Assembly (NCBI GenBank): GCA_963565915.1
Contig: OY751491.1
Span: 2,914,001 to 2,978,000, forward strand
Direction of reading: 5' to 3'
Length of the DNA: 64,000 nucleotides
DNA from: Entoloma clypeatum
Lineage: Eukaryota > Basidiomycota > Agaricomycetes > Agaricales > Entolomataceae
Every line of letters starts with the position of its first letter. The first letter of the stretch is position 1. Under the pieces are notes generated by a model. The model did no database searches and was not told the origin of the DNA. It saw only the letters and a list, made by a program, of their open reading frames with translations. A program made the translations under genes and the position numbers. Shown here in pieces: positions 1 to 11,150 of this stretch.

Positions 1-523
1 AAGGAACGAAGGGCCCGGTTTGCCTGTGGAACATACCTGGGACCGATGAGGGCCAGAACGGGCGGGATGGCGGTGAAGACTTACTTGTTGGCGTAGGCTA
101 TTTTCTCAGAGTACATGCCACTGGCAAAAAACAAGACGAGGGTGGTTACGCTCACGAAGAGCAGGCCGGTGGACAAGTAGGGGTGGACGGTGACCTCGAC
201 ATCAGGTGTATATATGTCCGGCAGTACTCGCTGGAGGACGAACTTGTAGGGTATAGCGAGAATTGAGATTTCGGGGGGCAACAACACCTCAGCGAGGAGA
301 AATGCAATTATGAGAAGTAGCTGCAGGAGGAAAACTAGAGGCAGCGATCAGGTGAAGGTTTGCTCGCGAGACGGCAGAACGCACGTTGATATCGTGCTTT
401 GCGACGTTGAAGCCTTGTAGCATTAGTTTTGAGACGCTCCTCGAAGTAAAGAAGGTCCCGGTATGTTGCGTTGTCGTTGGAGGGATAGACGGAAGCCCTG
501 GGAGGGGTCGAGCGCGGTGGCAT
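1..523 (-). CDS. SPO7: Spo7-like regulatory subunit of the Nem1-Spo7 phosphatase (3' end outside window)
   Basis: Spo7 family members are ER/nuclear-envelope proteins with two membrane segments; with the phosphatase Nem1 they activate the lipin Pah1 and so control lipid synthesis and nuclear membrane growth. Exons are 523-385, 334-85 and 36-1 (cut by the window edge). Recognition rests on the family block RDLLYFEERLKTNATRLQRR, followed across intron 384-335 by a hydrophobic stretch (LFLLQLLLIIAFLLAEVLLP), a lumenal loop, a second hydrophobic segment (LLFVSVTTLVLFFASGMY) and the tail AYANKYVPQANRALRS, which joins in frame over intron 84-37. I chose the ATG at 523 because residues upstream of it lie antisense to QTRT2 coding sequence; ATGs at 553 and 559 are alternatives. 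It is divergent from QTRT2 with at most a few tens of bases between starts. Family call is from recalled motifs. Confidence 0.8.
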
Positions 524-557
524 CCAAGGACCAGAGTCGCGGCGGTCACGCATCCTC

Positions 558-2511
558 ATGCCAAGTATCGTCCCCTCATCACCGCCGTCCCTCCAGTTTG
601 CCCTTCTACCGACCAACCCCAAATCGACCTTGCGATTTGGACCAAGGCTGGGAACGATTACCCTCAGGCGGCCCAATGGTCATGAAATCAAGGTCGAAAC
701 CCCAGGTTTGCTGACCTCTGCCTCTCGCGGTCTAGTGCCGCATCTTTCCAGGGATCATTGTCGATTGACCAGGGCAATAAAATGGGTGAATATTCCATTT
801 GAGACGTTGTAAGTGAACCTTCGCCGATCCTCTCATCAGTCATATAGAGTGCCTTTTCCCTTTCTCTCTGCCAATCTTTTCTTTATAACTTGTGCATATC
901 GGACCCATTAGTCTGGAGCATTCACCCCCGGTACCAACACTTCAATCGGGTCCAAACGCGCTACACAAATTCTTAGGATATGTGCCCACCCAGCATGTCC
1001 TTTCGATGTCAGCTAGGGACCCTTCAGATGGACATGAAATGCCACCAAACGGAAATGATCACATTTCTGTCCAGAGTCTTCGTGGTGTCCGTAAAGTAAG
1101 CATTCCCCTGTCCCACTGGTGGTCTCCGTATGCTGATATGCGCCTTCTCAAGCTCTCTCCTTCAGATTGGCGCAAGTATACATATGCATGCCAACCCGAT
1201 GTTGTTTTCGCCCTTAACGACACACCCTTTACCACACCCCCGTACTCCCAGAAACGCCTCACAAAAAGCATTGAGAGGTCCGGTGCATGGCTCTTGAACC
1301 TACTATCGGGCATGCTCGATCAAGGTCAAATCCCCCCCTCCACCTGTAGTCTCCCAATACCAAGTATTTTTGTCCATATGGCCGGATCAACAAGTCTCCC
1401 TGCGCGTCGCGCATTCGCCGCAAGTCTCCTTGAAAATCTGGACGGAAAAGAGGCAGAGGCATTGGCTTCCCTCGGGTTCGAGCGTCTCGATGATGGCGTC
1501 ACAGGGTACAGCTTCGACCTTGTCCCGCTGCAGCTTGCTCTCCTTGCCGCCAAAACAAGTCCGAAAAGTACCATTGCGAACTCTTTAGAAACGGACTCAG
1601 AATCGGATTTGACGCCTGATACCCCCTTCGCTGTTAAGGTTGAGGAAGACCATGAAAACACCATCATAGCCCTGGACGTCACGAATACCTTGACTTCTTT
1701 GCTCAGCACCTCCCTTATCCCCCTTCCCACTGCTAAACCTAGGGTGGTCAATTCCGTGAGGAACCCTCATGAAATGTTGAGATTGATTGGTGAGGTAGGG
1801 ATCGATCTGTTCGAGGCGGGATGGGCAATCGAGGCTGCCAGCATAGGCGTTGCACTGGATTTCAGTTTTCCTGCTTCAGGGCCTTTGAATGAGATCTTAG
1901 ATGGAACCCCTCACATCCCAAATGGCGGCCCTATCACAGGAAACAACACCAAACAGGGGAGTGGAGAGAAGGTAGGGAGGCGGATCGGGCACAACCTCTA
2001 CCTCAAGGACTATACATTTGATTTCTCACCGTTGGCTGATTCCTTCATCGGTGCTGCCAACGCGGCGGCGACAGACGGCCTCTCAAAGGCTGTCTGCCTT
2101 TGCGCCGCATGTTCTCCCGTCATTCCTGCCACTCGTATTGTACACGATTCTATCGAATCCGGTGATCAAGAAGCCGAACGCGGGGAAGAATCCAACTACA
2201 AACCAGCCGTCACGCGCGCATACATTCACCACCTTTTGCACACGCACGAGATGTCTGCGCATGCGTTGCTTGTAATGCATAACCTGAACATTGTGGACAT
2301 GTTCCTGGGGGGTATTAGGGAAGTTCTTGGTGGTGAGGGGGGCATGGAGGGTTTTTGGGAGGAGGTGCTAAGATTTGAAAGACTCTATTCTCGGGAGGCC
2401 GGAAAAGGATTGATGGAGGAAGCAAAGGAATGTTGGAGGGAGGTAGACCTTGCGAGGGGGAAGGGGAGGTTGAAAAGGGAACGAGAGAGACAGGAGGAAG
2501 GGAATGTATAA
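558..2511 (+). CDS. QTRT2: Queuine tRNA-ribosyltransferase accessory subunit 2
   Basis: QTRT2 pairs with the catalytic subunit QTRT1 to insert salvaged queuine at the wobble position of GUN-anticodon tRNAs. Exon 1 is 558-808 and exon 2 is 912-2511, with intron GTAAGT...CATTAG in phase 2; the protein is about 616 aa. The N-terminal block reads RLGTITLRRPNGHEIKVETP. The C-terminal zinc site is visible as CLCAAC plus the later VMH, with the family motif RAYIHHLLHTHEM between them. An unusual insertion of about 35 residues separates CLCAAC from RAYIHHLL; bases 2135-2206 inside it have GT...AG ends and are a multiple of three, so this may be a retained or optional intron. The ATG at 558 is the only one in exon 1. 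No promoter of normal length separates it from SPO7. Confidence 0.87.
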
Positions 2512-2875
2512 CTCCAATCAGATGTCCTAAACGATGGCTATGACGGTCGTAGAACTCGCAGGATATATCCCATAGAATCAAATAAATACCTGGTAATAAA
2601 TGGGTGTTCTAGTTTTTTTAGTTTATCCTCCTCGAAACATGCGCATCGAGAACATGATTTCATGACATTATAACAAAGCAAGAAAACAACACTAGGATAG
2701 CACAAAACATAAGAGTTATGGAGCTAGATATGCAGACTAGACACAAGCGATACAAGGATTGTTCGCCACAGAGCAGCAGAAAAAAAAGATACGAGGTAGG
2801 AAGGAAGCTTAATCTTCGAATAAATGGCGCGGAGACCCCACCTTTGTTAAGCGGGAGAAGTCAGCTATGACTGTC
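2512..2875. other. Intergenic, convergent 3' ends
   Basis: This lies between the 3' ends of QTRT2 (+) and the Zn2Cys6 factor (-). It is AT-rich with A/T runs, as expected for fungal polyadenylation regions. No coding signal is seen. Confidence 0.6.
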
Positions 2876-5800
2876 CTAGCAAGAAAATCGAACCCTTACT
2901 TTGTACATATACGATTGCCACGTCTCTTGCAGACTATAATCATCCGCAGCGATCCCTCTCAATGCGCCCTCGGGTGTATATTGATGCTGTCCATGACCTT
3001 GCGCAAAGGAATTGGGAACCATTGTAGGCCAATACTTGGTCTGCTGATAATCGTTGTACGTCGGCTCTGCAATCGGCTGCGGCTGTTGAGGTGGCACGTG
3101 TCCTCCATACACCGTCTCCGGGAAATGTGACATCGCAGACGAAATAGGCGCAGATGTGTCCGACTCTGGGCTCCCCTGCGGGTGCCGATGATCAGGGGGT
3201 ATGACGTACAGAGAAGGTTGGTGGTGTCGGTGGTGGGGTTGGTAAACCTGCGCCTGTGGTTGTCCGTATGTAGTATGTAAATTGGAGAGGGATTGAGAAT
3301 GTACAAGTGATCGTTTTGGAAATTGCGATGGAGGTGCAGGCCCCGATGCGCCATGAGCGAGAACAGAGGCTTGATCGTATTGCTGCTGGTACTGAGGGTG
3401 CGCCACTGAAGGCTGGTAATGCTGTTGATGGGGTTCGCGGAACTGTTGTGACTGTCTGTGTGCCAAGGCTCTGGTCTCAGCCTGCTGCTGCTTTCGCTGT
3501 TGTTCGATGCGCTCCAACTCCTGCAGCCTTTGTTGCTGCTCTTGGAACTGTTGCCGCTCATACTGCTCCTGCATTTGCTGCTGCTGCTGTGCCTGCCTCG
3601 CCGTCGCTTCCCTCCTAACTATCTCCATCTCTCTCGCAACTCTCTCCCTCTCTGCATCCTGTTCCTGTTGATCTCCCCTCCTGCCCGCCACGAACCTTCC
3701 ACCATGTCCCAAGACACTTGTACCCCCCGTCTCGCGGTACGCATCCCGTATCCGAGCGGCAATCTGGCCCTCAAATTCGTGTAGCTCCGACACCAAACTC
3801 GGATGCACACCCGCAAACGAGGGGTTATTCGTCACCAGCATTGCGTGTTGCTGCTGTCCTTGTCCTTGACCATGAGGAGACACTGACTGTGACTGTGGTG
3901 ATGCCGAATTCTGGGTCCGTGCAGAGGGCGGGGACCCAGCCTTAGTTGTAGCGACTGTATGTGTCTTGCCGCTGAATATTGACAACTCATCTTGATGTTC
4001 GACCAATGAAGAAGGTCTGAAGATGTCGTTGGGGATAGATGGAGGGAGTCCACTGTTGGCGTCGATGTAAACTTGATGGGCCTTCCGCTGAAGGCGCTGA
4101 ATGATCGGCTACATCATATATGTAAGGGATAAAAGACCTATCTTCCAGACAAGGAGAGAGACGTACGAAGAACTTCACAGCGCGACCACCATACGCAGAA
4201 GCCTGTTGGAAAAGCTCGTATGCGGTCCGGAGTTCCAACAACGCCGCCGGTGCTACCTTGGACTGTGAACTATGCGTCACCACTGACGCCAGCATGACCT
4301 GAATGCCGGCCGAAACTGTTGGTCAAGAAACATCAAGAGTCAAGATAACTCACGGAAGCCGAAAACGCGTGTGTCCACAGCACCCAAAATCTCGCAATCT
4401 GCGCCGGGAACAAACTAAATTGCTGCCTCACCGAACCCAGAATTGTACATGCGCTGCGATACCCTGCGAGGAACGAGGGTGCATATTGACTCTTGATCGG
4501 ATCCAGAGGGTGGCTTGAGATGGCATGGGCGAAGAAGCAACGATGGATATACAGAAGAGCTATATCCGATGAGGATCGTATCCGACATCAAAGATGATGA
4601 AGACTCACTAAGCTCCCGATAATTCGTCGGCATAAAATGCGACATGGTCCTGGCCAATCCTTGGCCTTCTGGCGGCGGGCCCACGGCATAAGTCGGTAAC
4701 TCCATGTCTCGGACTTTTCGGTCAAGTTCCAGGATAATCGAATATTTGGGCGCGCGAGATGTCAAGGTGCCTTGAACAACGGCGGAGACACACTCCGCAC
4801 CGAAACGTGCTTTCCAAAACGGGACTGGAGGCGCGTAGGTTAGTGAATGAAGCTCGAGCGGAAAGCTAGTGACGCATACAGCTCGGTTGGATACTCTCAT
4901 CATCGGTCATGGTCTGATCAGGATCGAAGGGTAGTTCGCAGTCCACGAAGGGGAGCGAAAACGTTGCTAGACGACCAGTGGCTAGACTCTAGAGAGATTT
5001 TTTCACTGCCCGGAAGCTTGCCACGTCGTGGATACATGCGACGTACCTGCCAGCAATCTGTGATGAACAATTCCCAAAACAGTGCCCGACGTTTTTGAAC
5101 CTCGGCTGGAGAAAGTTTCCATCGTGCACAATCTCGGTCTACAAATGCATGTAAGACTTGATAAAAGAACAACCGTCAAAAACTTACGCAGACCGATCTG
5201 AATCAAAGAAGGATTTATCAGCCTAAAAACACCCTCAAATCTAGTTGAAAACTCACACTCTGTGCTAACTTGGTCGCCAACCCCATCAGAGCCCATGTGC
5301 TCTCGATGCTATTCTCTCCACTGCACAGTCCCTCATAAATCCCCATCAACGCCAACGTCTGCACCGTTGCCACACTTGGTGGGCGTTCGAGCACCGGTTC
5401 CAAAGCCAGCGCCGCTTTCGTCACCTGATAATAATGCTCTGCTTCCGGGTTATCCGGGGCAGGGGGCAACGCCATGTCCGTCAACGCGCCGAAACAGAAT
5501 ATCACGAAAAGCAGAGACAGTTCATGGGCCGTTCCTTTCGTCGCTTGCGGAGTGGTCAAGGTCGATGGGCCTGGGGGTGGAGGCGCCTCAGGGTACCAAA
5601 GGGGAAGAATTTCCTCGAGGAGCTGGCGTTTGGTGACGGCACCGAAAAACCAAGGGGCCTGCTCGAGGTAGAGCTCGCAGAGGCGCCAGGCTTCGGGCCA
5701 GGGGAGGAGGTAGGATGAGATGAACTGGTCGAGGTCCATGCCGGGTTGCACACCGGAGGGGTTTGAGAGGGGAAAGGAGGAGGAGAGGCTGTGAAGAGAG

Positions 5801-6714
5801 GTTGGAATACGGTCGTTCCATGTTTGCTGCTGTGACTTGTCTTGTTGCGGGGAGGTAGCTTCGCCCTAACCAAGAGCTTCGACAAGAGAAAAACATCAAG
5901 AGGAAGGGAGCGGCTTACTATTAGAAGACTCTAGAGGGAAATGTGTAATCAAACAGAAACCCTGAACAGAAAGGTTACAGACACACCTCTGAGCCAGCAG
6001 ACCGACCGTAGAAAGTGGCAGCACCATCGTCACGGATGGCCAGAGTGCCGAAGGCATCGATATACTGAGATTCTTCGATGTCTTCGTGATGGTGAGTAAG
6101 GCCTTCCTCGCCTTCAACAGCCGAGTGTAGTTCGATACTCGACTTGATCTTGAGAAGGTCACGGTGAAGCAGAGGGTGATGGTCACCGGATTGTGTGGAC
6201 TGTAGGATAGCAAGGGCATCCTCGAGTTGTCGGATGCGGTCACTCATCTGGGCTATCTTCGCGTGGAGCTTCTCTGTGTCTGCCAAAACGAACCTATGGG
6301 CCCAGAATAGAACCGTGGGCCGACAAACGAGGTATGAAAAGGTGACCCACCGAGTTCCCTGGCCCGTGATAAGGCTACCATTCGGACAAATGGCTGAACA
6401 TCCTCTCCGTTTACAGCTGGAGAATGGAGTGAGTATACGCCGTCAGAGGGATTGGAGGAACCTTTGCGCACCTCGAGCAAGGCACGGTTTTGTCACACTT
6501 TAATTTTAGGCTGGACGAGAGATAAACAAAAGAGAGATCGAGAGAAGATGAAAAGAGACTACCGTCGACATTCCGCGCATGAGAGGGCGCCTGACGAAAG
6601 AGTCAGACGTGAGTGGAGGAGGAGATATAGATATGACGTACCGCGAGCCCGTTTTGCCTCTTTGTCGACAGCTCGTTGGGCAGCGACAGGATCCCTTCTG
6701 TTCGACTGGGGCAT
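2876..6714 (-). CDS. Zn2Cys6 fungal-specific transcription factor, 14 exons
   Basis: A nuclear DNA-binding regulator of about 1043 aa. The binuclear zinc cluster is assembled from four small exons (6714-6642, 6590-6563, 6510-6472, 6416-6351): CAECRRLKLKCDKTVPCSSC then KRRGCSAICPNG, giving all six Cys with normal spacing. A linker and short coiled coil follow (ADTEKLHAKIAQMSDRIRQL, exon 6293-5987). The fungal_trans middle homology region follows across exons 5930-5919 (12 bases), 5865-5257, 5197-5188 (10 bases), 5138-5047, 4988-4880, 4824-4609, 4559-4354 and 4298-4167; typical blocks are LAQSIGLHRDCARWKLSP and KRRALFWELFITDCWQSLATG. The last exon, 4108-2876, encodes a long Gln-rich, probably activating tail ending ADDYSLQETWQSYMYK. 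All joins keep frame. The target genes cannot be told from sequence. Confidence 0.88.
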
Positions 6715-6896
6715 TGATGCAGCCCTGAGGCCGGGGGGTGAGGCCTGTGAGGGTCAACGGAGAGGTGCATCCGTTCAGGGATGGTGAGTGCAGTATTTAT
6801 TATTTTGCACAAGAAGAAACACGTAAAAGACGTCTTCGGTCATCTCGGGTATCAATGAAAGCTTCAATGTTCGCTGACGGTGAATGTACTTCTCTA

Positions 6897-8015
6897 CTAA
6901 CCAATCGTCGTCGTCGTCGTCCTTACTCTCTCATACCCCTTGCTGCTCGCTGATCCACCCCACCCAAACCAACTCGTCCTCCCTGGGATTTCACTATCAC
7001 CCACATCATAACCTTCCCCATCACTCGGCACCTCCACCTCCTCAAACCTCCCCGAAGGCGATCCCCTCCTGTCTCTCAATTCCGAACTGTCCAATCCCGA
7101 GTATGACGACACCCTCGACCCCGCGTGCATGGGGATCGAAGAGACCCCGGGCACTCCGGCCGAGGAATCATCCTTTGGCAGATTCGCAAGCTCTTCCTCG
7201 AGCTGCCTCCTTCTCTCCAACACCGATTGTGTCACACCAGGAGCACCGGCACCACGAAGGGTCGATCCCGTAGGCGTCGTCAATCCCCCACCTCCATGCC
7301 TCATCTGTTGCTGCTGCCGATGGACTGCAGGACCCGTCACCTGCCTCAACAATGCCGCGCCGGATGCTACCACTCCTGGACCATACGAGCTCCATAAGCC
7401 GGACAGCAGCTGTGCGGGGCCCGATGCTGGATCCGTCATCGTCGGTGTGGCACCGGTGTGGGCCGGCCCTGTGACGGGCGCGAACTGCGCACCTCCCATC
7501 AACACGGTGCTAGAGATGGCATCCCAGAAAGCTCGGACGCGCTCTTGAATGAAGGCATAGAGGTGGGCCTTGAGGTCCGCAAGCGTGGCATCGATCTGGG
7601 TTTCGTGGGCATGGAAGAAAGGGTGGAGGTGGGTGATGTAGAGGTAGGATGCGCCTTGTGTTTGAGGGAGGGCGAGATAGAGGAGGAAGAGGGTTTTGGT
7701 GGTGTAATAAAATGGGACCCTCCAAGGGGGCTTAACTTGGCAATGACAAACAAGGACAGCAGGTGCTCACCAAGAGATGAGCCATTCAGCGACGTATTCG
7801 ACGCCGATGATGCATCCGAGGACAGACCAATACATCAACCATCGCTCGAGCTCTTGCTCTGGAGCGGGGCGCTGGCTGAGGACCTTGTAAGACGCATATC
7901 CGGGATAGATAAATGCGCCGACCGAGCTGGATGGTGGAAGTGGTGATTGAGGGTAGGTATGTGCGACACGAGGTGAGACGTACCTAATAAGACGACTAGT
8001 GAGATATAAAATCAT
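6897..8015 (-). CDS. REEP/Yop1/HVA22 (TB2/DP1) family membrane-shaping protein
   Basis: Members are ER hairpin proteins that bend tubules and bind membranes. Exons are 8015-7984, 7926-7771 and 7719-6897, total 336 aa. The family core begins at the N-terminus: hydrophobic VGAFIYPGYASYKVL, then ERWLMYWSVLGCIIGVEYVA and, across intron 2, PFYYTTKTLFLLYLALPQTQ followed by an amphipathic helix region, the usual TB2/DP1 order. The C-terminal half is a long Ser/Gly/Pro-rich tail that looks disordered and ends in a Thr run coded by a TCG-type microsatellite on the plus strand near 6903-6921. The tail makes it more REEP1-4-like than the short Yop1. It is divergent from the BAH gene with 90 bases between start codons. 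Confidence 0.85.
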
Positions 8016-8105
8016 GTAGTGTCAGTAAAGTACAAAGAAAGACTCGGCGCCTCCGCCTCCTCCTCCATTACGTAACGTCCTCGATCACGTTTCTTCCACC
8101 CTCAA

Positions 8106-9576
8106 ATGCCCAAACGTCGCCGCACCGTCTTTGTGCCAAAAAAGAAACCAACAAGGCAGTACAAGCTCGTAGGAGGTGACCCAGCCGCCCCAACAGAAGC
8201 AGAGTGGAGTACACTCAAGGAATTTGGCTCGTTTATCGGTCAGTCTTCGCAGAATGCGACAGTCCCCATGCAGTACCGACTCGGATCACTCAGTTCGAGA
8301 CGAAGATGGGGAGGAGCACGTCTTCAAGAAGGGTGATGTGTGAGTCTCCCTTCCTTGCGCTTAACCCTGGCACACTTATTCATCCCACGCAGTGCGACCA
8401 TCCTACCTCCTCACATTCCGGTAGGGAAAGCCCTCGAGCTCCATGAATATTGGGTCGCGAAGATCCGTGAAGTGCGTGCACGCGGGGATGAGGATGTATG
8501 TACTCTCTCCATCTCCTACAGCTAATCAATCAACACGCGGAATAGGTCTGGACGCGTGTGCAATGGTATTGGTCGGGCACTGAAGTAAAGGGCGTTATCA
8601 AGTCATTGTGAGTCTCTTCCTGCACTGTCCCGACGCGGGAATTGACCTCAAAACCTTTCTCGATAGCGATGCGGATTCTTGTGGACGCTACGAACGGATA
8701 TTTTCTGACCATTACGATTTTGTCTCAACCTCGACGTACAATGGTGCGCAATCACCCTATCTCTGCCCTTTTCTGTCTCTGACGGTTTCTTCCGTCCAGG
8801 TGTTGTACCGATGATGAAACTCAACGATCATATTCTTGACCAGCCTTACATCGACCAAGAAACATTTTACACCCGATATACCTTCGAGTACAAGGCACGT
8901 GTCATCGATGTAAGATACATTCTCCTTTGCGCACTCCCTACCCCTCAGAACTACTTTAAAGCCAAAACCAGGCACAACCTCATGCACCTGCCTCAACCCT
9001 TACAATCCTGATGATACCACAACTCTAATGCACTTCTGCCCCCGCCCCACCTGTCGACGCTTCTACCACTCCTCCTGTCTTACAAAATCCAAGTCACGCG
9101 ACAAACCTCCTTCACTCCGCCTCCTATCTTCTTCCCCGGACTCCGACTCGCCCATTGACCTCGAAACCCTCGCGCCTGCCGAACCCCCGTCAAAGCGGAG
9201 GCGCAGTCGCTCATCAGCTGTTCAATTGCAAAACACACATGCCCTCCGGAAGACCACAGCGACCCTCTTAGCGCAGCTTCCCGATGAACTCGTGAGGATT
9301 GCGGAGCAGCCTATCGTGCGAGGGGCCGCATTTGTGCAAGGAGGGGTCAGTGGCAACGTCAGAGTGGTGGTCAATGCGAGACGGATGGTGTATGAGGCAA
9401 TACAGGGGGGCCGTGGGGTGCAAGACGGGTGGGAGGAGGAAATGGGAATTCGAGGGCTGGAAGAAGAGGACGGGATGGACCAGGCGGTTGTCAAGGTTGG
9501 GACCAACACTAGAAAGCAGGCTGTCTCTGAATTCTTGCAACCCTGGCTTTGTCCAAATTGTGGCGGACCGATCTAA
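8106..9576 (+). CDS. BAH-domain protein with C-terminal PHD-like zinc finger
   Basis: Probably a chromatin reader. Exons are 8106-8238, 8294-8339, 8393-8495, 8546-8607, 8667-8743, 8800-8909 and 8962-9576, total 381 aa; every junction keeps frame. A Lys/Arg-rich N-terminus (MPKRRRTVFVPKKK) precedes a BAH fold: EHVFKKGDVATILPPHI, then EYWVAKIREVRARGDEDVWT, VQWYWSGTEVKGV, SDHYDFVSTSTYNGVVPM and TRYTFEYKARVID. Just after comes a Cys/His cluster (CTCLNP...HFCPRPTCRRFYHSSC) with PHD-type spacing. The tail carries the basic patch PPSKRRRSRSSA and is otherwise acidic and uncharacterised. BAH-PHD pairing is known in fungal heterochromatin and silencing factors; the exact role is inference. Confidence 0.85.
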
Positions 9577-9851
9577 TGGACTCTTTGTGATGAGCCTCTA
9601 TCTCTTTTGCTTTGCTGTCATCCAGAAGGACCTTTTCTCGATATGTAGTATGTAGCCAGAAGATCCCTGTCATCGTGCTTTGAAACATGTTGTAACTCTT
9701 ATCGTCGTATTCAGGTATTCAATCTGTCTCTTGATCTGTCTGGTCAAATTGCGATATACTTGAATACTCAAGAAGTGGTGGACTGCATCTAATCTAATCT
9801 ATAACCAGTGCTTGTCGCAACGCCAGGCAACAACTTTTATCCCAGATCCAC

Positions 9852-11150
9852 ATGAACCGCGAAATAGTGATCATCGGCGGCGGCATCATTGGTTGTACAA
9901 CAGCGTACTACCTCACGCGACACCCCTCCTACGCTCGCGACTGTACAAAGGTAACCGTAATCGAAGCATCAGCCCACGGCGTGGCCCAAGGCGCTTCTGG
10001 GAAGGCAGCTGGCATGGTCGCCCGTTGGGCATACCCCAGAGAATTAGTGGACCTGTCCTTTGACGAGCACGTCAAACTTGCAGAGGAGCACAACGGCGCG
10101 GAACGGTGGGGCTGGCGGTATGTCAGGTGCGGACATTGGCAAGGAAGAGGAGACTCAGAGCGATGCGCTCCCGAGGGATCTGATTTTGGACAGGGCAGGA
10201 AACGAAGTTTGGAGAAGACAAAGGCGCTTGACGGGAGTGTCCTGAGGCAGAAGACCGGACTCCCCGACGACCTGCTGTGGGTCGAAGAGGATCTAACTGA
10301 TTTGTACGCGCCGATGGCAGGGGACAAGGAGACGGCGCAGGTATATCCGTACCTCTTCACAACGAGCATGCTCGAACTCGCACAAGCCCAAGGTGCCGTG
10401 GTTGTACATGGCAAGGCGGTCTCCATCATCCAACAAGACAAGAAGGTCGTAGGTGTCGATTACATCAAAGGTGGTACTAACGAAACAGTTCGCATCGGTG
10501 CCACGCATGTCGTTCTTGCCGCTGGTGTATGGTCTCCATCGCTCCTACCTTCCCTCCCGATCTCCGGCACGCGGGCACACAGCGTCGTCATTCGTCCCGA
10601 TCCGTCTGCAAAACAAATCGCCCCATACGTTCTCTTCGCTGAAATCACGTTGAAGGACGCAACGAAGCCTAGACGCGTTAAACGAGTCGAGGCCGAAATT
10701 TATCCGAGGCCGAACGATGAAGTGTATGCATGTGGGCCTGGAGACGACTCACCTTTGCCTAGCTCGGTGGACGACGTTTTAGCCGACGAAGAAGCCTGCG
10801 AGAGCGTGTATCTCCACGTATCGAGTATCTCTGGGGCTCTTCGGACTGGGAAGGTAGAGAAGCGACAGGCTTGCTTTTTGCCTGTCGTTTCCGTGGGCGA
10901 TGGTCCGATTGTAGGTGCAGCTAATGGCGTTGCGGAAGGATTGGTCGTTGCCACCGGCCATACATGCTGGGTGAGCCAAAACTACCTTTTGAATTTTTCT
11001 TTCTCTGGGTGTTTCTTGTCGTGGATTGCTAAACAACTGCAGGGAATATGTAACGCCCCTGGGACCGCACGGGCAATAAGTGAACTCGTACTGGACGGCG
11101 CAATACGGTGTGCGAACCTGGCTCGATTCCGACCATCTTTGTTCCTTTGA
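9852..11150 (+). CDS. FAD-dependent oxidoreductase, D-amino-acid oxidase (DAO) family
   Basis: Exon 1 is 9852-10970 and exon 2 is 11043-11150, joined at ...TGHTCW/GICNAPGTA; 408 aa. The N-terminus has the Rossmann FAD motif IVIIGGGIIGCTTAYYL, then GASGKAAGMVARW; a second flavin-site block is THVVLAAGVWSP, and the C-terminus has the DAO signature VVATGHTCWGICNAPGTARA. Overall it resembles the fungal group of S. cerevisiae Tda3 and S. pombe fap2 rather than a classical D-amino-acid oxidase, so the substrate is not assigned. No signal peptide or C-terminal peroxisomal SKL is seen. It stands alone between the BAH gene and the Clp1-like gene. Confidence 0.82.
   Translation: MNREIVIIGGGIIGCTTAYYLTRHPSYARDCTKVTVIEASAHGVAQGASGKAAGMVARWAYPRELVDLSFDEHVKLAEEHNGAERWGWRYVRCGHWQGRGDSERCAPEGSDFGQGRKRSLEKTKALDGSVLRQKTGLPDDLLWVEEDLTDLYAPMAGDKETAQVYPYLFTTSMLELAQAQGAVVVHGKAVSIIQQDKKVVGVDYIKGGTNETVRIGATHVVLAAGVWSPSLLPSLPISGTRAHSVVIRPDPSAKQIAPYVLFAEITLKDATKPRRVKRVEAEIYPRPNDEVYACGPGDDSPLPSSVDDVLADEEACESVYLHVSSISGALRTGKVEKRQACFLPVVSVGDGPIVGAANGVAEGLVVATGHTCWVSQNYLLNFSFSGCFLSWIAKQLQGICNAPGTARAISELVLDGAIRCANLARFRPSLFL

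Noticed and set aside
560..676. N-terminal extension of SPO7 to the ATG at 676
   Set aside because: These codons are the exact antisense of the conserved QTRT2 N-terminus, and the Spo7 family block starts much later. Open antisense frames over coding exons are common in this GC range.
2876..2905. A 24-base intron at the 3' end of the Zn2Cys6 gene
   Set aside because: GT and AG are present, but the length is too short for splicing; the open frame simply ends at 2876.
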